The notes under the pieces: generated by a model
Databases searched by the model: none
Seen by the model: only the letters and a program-made list of their open reading frames with translations
What the model was told of the DNA's origin: nothing
Shown: positions 59,306 through 64,000 of the stretch, one piece after another
How the letters are laid out: each line of letters begins with the position of its first letter
Numbering within the stretch: position 1 is the first letter of the stretch
Assembly: GCF_029961185.1 (NCBI RefSeq)
Contig: NZ_JASBQQ010000002.1
Coordinates: forward strand, 62,001 to 126,000
Length of the DNA stretch: 64,000 nt
Direction: 5' to 3'
Source: Albidovulum aestuarii
GTDB taxonomy: Bacteria > Pseudomonadota > Alphaproteobacteria > Rhodobacterales > Rhodobacteraceae
Made by a program: the position numbers and the translations under genes

Positions 59306-61587
59306 GCCCGTATCGCCTCCTGCGCGCGTTCGGCAAGCCTGTAGGCCTGATCGCGGCCCGGCAGATAGGGCAGCGGCCAGTCCGTTCCCCTGTCGCCAAG
59401 CGCCACGGCGGCGTGCAGCGTCCAATAGGGATCGGCCAGATGCGGCCGGGCGAGGCAGACGAGGTCGGCCCGCCCCGCCATCAGGATCGAATTGACATGG
59501 TCCGGTTCATAGATATTGCCGACCGCCATCGTGGCGATGCCCGCCTTATTACGGATGCGGTCGGAAAACGGGGTTTGGAACATGCGGCCATAGACCGGCT
59601 GGGCGTCGGTCGAGGTCTGGCCGGCGGAGACGTCAATGATGTCGGCGCCCGCGGTGTGAAAGGCCTGTGCAATCTCCACCGCCTCTTCGGGTGTAACGCC
59701 GGCATCGCCGACCCAGTCACTGGCGGAGATACGGACCGACATGGGCTTGTCGTCGGGCCAGTTGGCGCGAAGGGCGGCAAACACCTCGAGCGGAAAGCGC
59801 ATCCTGTTCTCAAGACCGCCGCCATACTCGTCACCGCGCTTATTGGACATGGGAGAGATGAACGAAGAGATAAGGTAGCCGTGCGCCGCGTGCAGTTCGA
59901 TCATGTCGAAGCCCGCCCGGTTGGCCATCCGGGCGGCAGCGGCGAATTCATCCCGCACCCGGTCCATATCCCGGCGCGTCATCTCCACCGGCACCTGATT
60001 GGCTGCCGACCACGGGATGGCAGAGGCCGACATGACCGGCCAGTTACCCTCCTTCAGCGGCGCATCGCCCTCCTCCCAACCCACCTGAGTGGAGCCCTTT
60101 CGGCCGGAATGGCCGATCTGGCAGCACATTTTCGCGCCGCTTTCGGCATGGACGAAATCGACGATCCGCTCCCATGCCGCCTCATGTTGAGGCGCATAAA
60201 GGCCGGGGCAACCCGGGGTGATGCGGCCCTCGGCGCTGACGCAGGTCATTTCGGTATAGACCAGCCCTGCACCGCCCTTGGCACGTTCGCCGTAATGCAC
60301 CAGATGCCAGTCGGTCGGACAGCCATCGACGGCGCGGTACTGCGCCATGGGCGAGACGACGACGCGGTTCTGCAACTCCATGCCCCGCAGGCGATAGGGC
60401 GCGAACATGGGCGCGCGGCCGGGCGCTCCGCCTGCCTCAGCCTGAAACCAATCCTCCGCCTGCCGCAGCCAGCCCGGATCGCGCAGGCGCAGGTTTTCAT
60501 GGCTGATCCGCTGGGACCGGGTCAGCAGCGAATAGGCAAATTGCAAGGGCGGCATGTCGAGGTAACGCTCGACCTCCTCGAACCATTCTAGAGAGTTGCG
60601 CGCCGCCGATTGCAGGCGCAAAACCTCCAACCGCCGCTCCTCCTGATAGCGTTCGAACGCCGCTTCCATCGTCGGCTCCGAATGCAGGTAATCGGCCAGC
60701 GCGATGGCGCTGTCGAAGGCGAGGCGCGAGCCCGACCCGATGGAGAAATGCCCCGTCGCCGCCGCATCGCCCATCAGCACGACATTGCCGTTGTACCAGC
60801 GTTCGCAGATCACGCGCGGGAACTGCATCCAGACCGCCGATCCGCGCAGATGGGCCGCGTTCGACATGAGCGCATGGCCGCCAAGATGACGTTCGAAGAT
60901 CCTACGGCAGGTCTCTACCGTCTCTTCCTTCGTCATCGCCTCAAAGCCCCAGCGATCCCAGGTCTCGGGCAGGCATTCGACGATGAACGTCGCGGTATTA
61001 TCGTCGAATTGGTAGATATGCGCCCAGACCCAGCCATGTTCGGTCTTTTCAAAGATGAAGGTGAAGGCGTCGTCGAACTTCTGATGCGTGCCGAGCCAGA
61101 CGAACTTGCAGCGGCGAATGTCGATATCGGGGCGAAAAACCCGTTCATATTCCGTGCGGACGCGGGAATTGATCCCGTCGCAGGCAACGACAATATCGTA
61201 GTCCTTGCGATAGGCCTCGGCACTCTCGAACTCCGTTTCAAACCGCAGATCTACGCCCAGTTCGCGGGCTCGCTCCTGCAGGATGATCAGCATCTGCCTG
61301 CGACCGATCCCGGCAAATCCGTGCCCACCGGACACCGTGCGATGACCGTCGTGGACAACGGCGATATCGTCCCAATAGGCGAAATGACTGCGGATCGCCT
61401 CGGTCGATTTCGGATCATTGCCCTCCATCCGCTCCAGCGCGTCATCCGACAGGACAACACCCCAGCCGAAGGTGTCGTTGGCGCGATTGCGTTCGAGGAC
61501 GGTGACCTGATGCGCCGGGTGCCGCAGCTTCATCGAGATCGCGAAGTAGAGCCCAGCCGGGCCACCTCCGAGACACAGGACCTTCAT
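59302..61587 (-). CDS. 2-Aminobenzoyl-CoA monooxygenase/reductase-like fusion
   Basis: 761 residues from the ATG at 61587. Two fused flavoproteins: a group A monooxygenase ([10 protein letters not shown] at 7-16; [16 protein letters not shown] at about 271-286) and, from about residue 393, an Old Yellow Enzyme domain ([40 protein letters not shown]). This architecture is that of the Azoarcus aminobenzoyl-CoA enzyme, which hydroxylates and reduces 2-aminobenzoyl-CoA to an amino-oxo-cyclohexene-carboxyl-CoA. Salicylyl-CoA 5-hydroxylases share the first domain. First gene of the operon. Confidence 0.9.
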   Translation of the reverse strand: MKVLCLGGGPAGLYFAISMKLRHPAHQVTVLERNRANDTFGWGVVLSDDALERMEGNDPKSTEAIRSHFAYWDDIAVVHDGHRTVSGGHGFAGIGRRQMLIILQERARELGVDLRFETEFESAEAYRKDYDIVVACDGINSRVRTEYERVFRPDIDIRRCKFVWLGTHQKFDDAFTFIFEKTEHGWVWAHIYQFDDNTATFIVECLPETWDRWGFEAMTKEETVETCRRIFERHLGGHALMSNAAHLRGSAVWMQFPRVICERWYNGNVVLMGDAAATGHFSIGSGSRLAFDSAIALADYLHSEPTMEAAFERYQEERRLEVLRLQSAARNSLEWFEEVERYLDMPPLQFAYSLLTRSQRISHENLRLRDPGWLRQAEDWFQAEAGGAPGRAPMFAPYRLRGMELQNRVVVSPMAQYRAVDGCPTDWHLVHYGERAKGGAGLVYTEMTCVSAEGRITPGCPGLYAPQHEAAWERIVDFVHAESGAKMCCQIGHSGRKGSTQVGWEEGDAPLKEGNWPVMSASAIPWSAANQVPVEMTRRDMDRVRDEFAAAARMANRAGFDMIELHAAHGYLISSFISPMSNKRGDEYGGGLENRMRFPLEVFAALRANWPDDKPMSVRISASDWVGDAGVTPEEAVEIAQAFHTAGADIIDVSAGQTSTDAQPVYGRMFQTPFSDRIRNKAGIATMAVGNIYEPDHVNSILMAGRADLVCLARPHLADPYWTLHAAVALGDRGTDWPLPYLPGRDQAYRLAERAQEAIRA

Positions 61588-61634
61588 TCCACTCTCCCTG
61601 ACATCCAAGGAAAGATTTGCACTCGGCCACATTT

Positions 61635-61662
61635 ATTTCAAGTTTAAAATTTCAGCATTAAA
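61635..61662. promoter_or_regulatory. Tandem direct repeat upstream of the anthranilate operon
   Basis: Two abutting 14-bp units ATTTCA-N4-TAAA (61635-61648 and 61649-61662) lie 48-75 bp upstream of the first gene in an AT-rich pocket. A candidate operator, perhaps for the MarR regulator, although MarR sites are usually palindromic. Confidence 0.45.
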
Positions 61663-61816
61663 ATGACCAGCGGCCCTACGGAATGCGCGACCTTGTGTGG
61701 CTGAAACGGAAATGCGGTCATGGTGCGATGGTGGGACGAAGCGGATTGTAGCGACACGTCATGTGCTGGTCACCGCCGGTGGCCGACCAGATGGCGGCCC
61801 CCGGCTGACATTGTGA

Positions 61817-62098
61817 CTAGACGGCCTCCTTGGCCGTCTCGGGCCCAAAGATGTTCTTGATCTCGACGACGAGGTCGGCCGGAAAGCCACCATTTTCGGC
61901 ATGACGGTAAATTGCCTCGGCGCTGTCCGCCTCGTGAATGCAATAGAGTTTGTCACCGGCCGCGTAAGTCCGGTGCCAGACATAGGGCACTCCGAGCCCC
62001 GCCACCACACCGTTCGACTTGGCCGAGATGTCCTTCAGTTCGGCACGGGTCAACGTGTCGGCGCCGGGGATATTCCTTTCGACGAGATACATGGTCAT
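61817..62098 (-). CDS. DUF4242-family small protein
   Basis: 93 residues. Start MTMYLVERNIPGADTLTRAEL and YVWHRTYAAGDKLYCIHEADSAEAIYRHAENGGFP match DUF4242, dimeric ferredoxin-like proteins, one of which (Streptomyces) binds nickel. GGAAAGGACATCAGC precedes the ATG. Divergent from the BTAD regulator, which probably controls it. Confidence 0.88.
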   Translation of the reverse strand: MTMYLVERNIPGADTLTRAELKDISAKSNGVVAGLGVPYVWHRTYAAGDKLYCIHEADSAEAIYRHAENGGFPADLVVEIKNIFGPETAKEAV

Positions 62099-62191
62099 GC
62101 TGATGTCCTTTCCAATTTATCACAGGACCCTGACGGTAGTGGGCCAGGATTGATGTTCACGTGTGAGCCATCGAGAAATTCACTGGCGACA

Positions 62192-62212
62192 TTCACACGG
62201 TTTTTCACACGG
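62192..62212 (+). promoter_or_regulatory. Spaced direct repeats in the DUF4242/BTAD divergent promoter
   Basis: TTCACACGG occurs at 62192-62200 and 62204-62212 (12-bp period), with related TTCACTGG at 62179 and TTCACGTG at 62156. SARP-type regulators bind direct repeats spaced about one helical turn, so this is a likely self-operator. Confidence 0.55.
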
Positions 62213-62259
62213 AAGCTGTGTTACCGTTCAACGCGACGCCCGCTGACGGAGTTTGCTGT

Positions 62260-63984
62260 GTGAAGATCTGTCTTGTCGGCAAGCCGAAGATCGTAGGACC
62301 AGACGGGAAACCCCGCCCGGTACCCGGTCAGCAGTCGTGGGCCGTTCTCGCCCGTTTGCTGCAAGCCAAGCGCCCGCTCAGCCGCCGCGAGCTTGCCTCT
62401 GATGTCTTCCCCAACACAGAGGACCCGCTGGGCGCGTTGCGCTGGTGTCTCGCGTCCCTCAGGCGGGCGACGGGCGCAGAGACTCTTCAGGGTGATCCGA
62501 TTCAACTCAATTTACCCGAGGGGACGAGTGTCGATGTCTGGAACCTGAGCGACGCCGGCTGCGATGCGCCAGATTGCGGGAGTTTTCTGGAGGGTGTGGA
62601 ACCCGTGGCAAGCGCCGAATTCTCGACTTGGCTGATGATCGAGCGCGAACACATTGCGGGCAAGATTTACGAACGCTTGCGTCGCGATTCCATAAAGTCG
62701 CTGTCCGTCGGCGATATTGACCGCGCTCTTGATCTAGCGATGCAAGCGGTGAAATGCCGCCCCCTGGATGAATCCGCACATATCATTCTGGTCAAATGCC
62801 TGGCCGCCTCCGGCAGCATCGCTTCGGCTGTCGCCCACGTGGACGCGACCGAAAAGGAGTTTTTGCGGGAAACTGGTGAAAGGCCGTCGAATGCACTCCG
62901 GGCCGCCGCACGAAAGACAATCGCAGATGCACCGGAGGGCGTTCCCAAAGGCGCGGTCGTGGATTCGCTAATCAAATCCGGCGTGGCCGCGGTTTCCGCC
63001 GGAGCGGTGGATGCCGGGCTCGACTGCCTGCGGCGCGCTGCTGCAGATGCCGAGGCGCTGGGGGACGAACATCTGGCCGCAAGCGCCCTTCAGGAACTTG
63101 GTTCCGCACTGGTTCACGCCGTTCGTGGCTTTGACGACGAAGGGGCAATCGTGCTGCGGCGGGCCGCCGACATCGCCGCACGAATCGGATCTTCGAAAAT
63201 CGCGGCGAACGCGCTTTGCGAGATGGGATATATCGAGACGATGGCCGGTCGGCGCCCCTCAGCCGCCGCCTATCTCGGCGAGGCGATGACCTTTATCGAC
63301 GACGACGCCGAAAGCCAGGCGAGAGTCCACGCGTTCACGGGGTTCAATCTGGTCGACTGGGGCCAGGTTGAACTCGGCTTGTTGCACTTCGAGCAGTCGC
63401 TCGAATTCGCCCGCAGCGCTGGCAACCGGCGCCGGGAGATTTGGTCTTTGGGAATAGGCGCATGGGGCAATATTTGTGCGGGCAGGCCCCAGGTCGCCCG
63501 CGACTGGTTGACGAATTGCCTTTCACTTTGCGACGATACGCGGTGGCTTGCGTTCCGTCCCTGGCCGGTTGCGCTGCTGGCCGAGACCCGGCTCATGCTG
63601 CACGAACCCGGAAACGCGGTGCAGGGCGACCTCGAGGAGGCGCTGGCTCTGTCCAACCAGCTTGGCGATCCATGCTGGCAGGCCGCCACCGCCCGGGCGC
63701 TCGGGTTGGTGCACATCGATACCAGCGGGCTCGATCAAGCTGACAAGTGGATGCGATATGCAAGAGAACGCTGCTGTTCGGTCACCGATCTCTATGCCGG
63801 GCTTCTGGTCGCAATCCTGTCAAGCCACGTCGACCTGCTTCAGAACGCCGGCCGGCACAGAGACGCGGCCGATGTCGCACGCGACCTTCTGTCGATCGCT
63901 GCGAAAACCCATGCGGACGCGCATCTGGAACTTGCCGCCGCGGCTATGAAATCCGGCGCGCCAACGGTGACTGACATCGATTAG
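62260..63984 (+). CDS. BTAD/TPR transcriptional regulator (SARP-like)
   Basis: 574 residues from a GTG at 62260, eight bases after GGAG; a GTG at 62218 is an alternative adding 14 residues. An N-terminal OmpR-like winged helix (about 1-95: KICLVGKPKIVGPDGKPRP, SRRELASDVF, ALRWCLASLRRATG), then a BTAD helical repeat domain (about 110-225), then TPR-like repeats to the end. SARP-like activators are common in actinobacteria and rarer here. Complete, stop TAG at 63982. Confidence 0.85.
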   Translation: MKICLVGKPKIVGPDGKPRPVPGQQSWAVLARLLQAKRPLSRRELASDVFPNTEDPLGALRWCLASLRRATGAETLQGDPIQLNLPEGTSVDVWNLSDAGCDAPDCGSFLEGVEPVASAEFSTWLMIEREHIAGKIYERLRRDSIKSLSVGDIDRALDLAMQAVKCRPLDESAHIILVKCLAASGSIASAVAHVDATEKEFLRETGERPSNALRAAARKTIADAPEGVPKGAVVDSLIKSGVAAVSAGAVDAGLDCLRRAAADAEALGDEHLAASALQELGSALVHAVRGFDDEGAIVLRRAADIAARIGSSKIAANALCEMGYIETMAGRRPSAAAYLGEAMTFIDDDAESQARVHAFTGFNLVDWGQVELGLLHFEQSLEFARSAGNRRREIWSLGIGAWGNICAGRPQVARDWLTNCLSLCDDTRWLAFRPWPVALLAETRLMLHEPGNAVQGDLEEALALSNQLGDPCWQAATARALGLVHIDTSGLDQADKWMRYARERCCSVTDLYAGLLVAILSSHVDLLQNAGRHRDAADVARDLLSIAAKTHADAHLELAAAAMKSGAPTVTDID

Positions 63985-64000
63985 ACAGGCGTGGAAAATT

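Noticed and set aside
62218-62260. Longer start (GTG 62218) for the BTAD regulator
   Set aside because: GGAG is better placed for GTG 62260, and the shorter N-terminus fits the winged-helix start; not fully excluded.

Overview
The window is about 64 kb of high-GC, densely packed chromosomal DNA from an alphaproteobacterium, most probably a member of the Rhodobacterales (Rhodobacteraceae-type). The evidence is the iscR-suf operon layout with two YIP1-like membrane genes, a monomeric NADP isocitrate dehydrogenase, a one-cysteine DksA, glycine betaine monooxygenase genes (gbcAB), and TGA/ATG-overlapping operons. There are no rRNA genes, CRISPR arrays, phage genes, transposases or integrases, so most of the window reads as ordinary chromosome with several catabolic and accessory operons.

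Layout. 1-2.5 kb: a cut-off gene of unknown function, an amidohydrolase and a VanA-like Rieske oxygenase, followed by tRNA-Arg(CCG). 2.7-11.6 kb (minus strand): an Fe-S cluster assembly operon, iscR - NifS-like desulfurase - sufB - small membrane gene - YbjQ-like - membrane gene - sufC - sufD - two YIP1-like genes - sufS. Its promoter carries an Irr/ICE-like palindrome at 11678-11694. 11.8-19.4 kb: alpha/beta hydrolase, HD phosphohydrolase, isocitrate dehydrogenase, TypA/BipA GTPase, a GlsB-like stress membrane protein and an OsmC-like protein. 19.5-26.1 kb: surface-sugar genes (GT-C-like membrane protein, GtrA, GT2 glycosyltransferase, manC, phosphomannomutase).

26.1-32.4 kb (minus strand): a compact four-gene operon of nitrilase-family amidase, very long Orn/Lys/Arg decarboxylase, ATP-grasp ligase and C45 Ntn-hydrolase/acyltransferase. 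It looks like an uncharacterised polyamine or amino-acid amide pathway and is my best candidate for an undescribed system. 32.7-35.7 kb: gbcA-gbcB (glycine betaine to dimethylglycine) and a DUF4202 gene. 36.2-41.0 kb: TfoX-C protein, ndk, exonuclease III, two flavoenzymes and dksA. 41.2-45.6 kb: MoxR ATPase, DUF2927 lipoprotein, a 54-residue membrane protein, CoxE-like VWA protein and M48 protease, a plausible envelope chaperone/protease module. 45.7-49.1 kb: membrane-anchored NYN nuclease, MttB-family methyltransferase, Ca/Na antiporter.

49.1-61.6 kb (minus strand): a 13-gene operon for aerobic CoA-dependent anthranilate (2-aminobenzoate) breakdown with its own branched-chain-type ABC importer. 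It runs 2-aminobenzoyl-CoA monooxygenase/reductase, SDR, MarR, enoyl-CoA hydratase, acyl-CoA dehydrogenase, thioesterase, RidA, aminobenzoate-CoA ligase, substrate-binding protein, LivH, LivM, LivG, LivF. 61.8-64 kb: a DUF4242 gene divergent from a BTAD/TPR (SARP-like) regulator, with spaced direct repeats between them.
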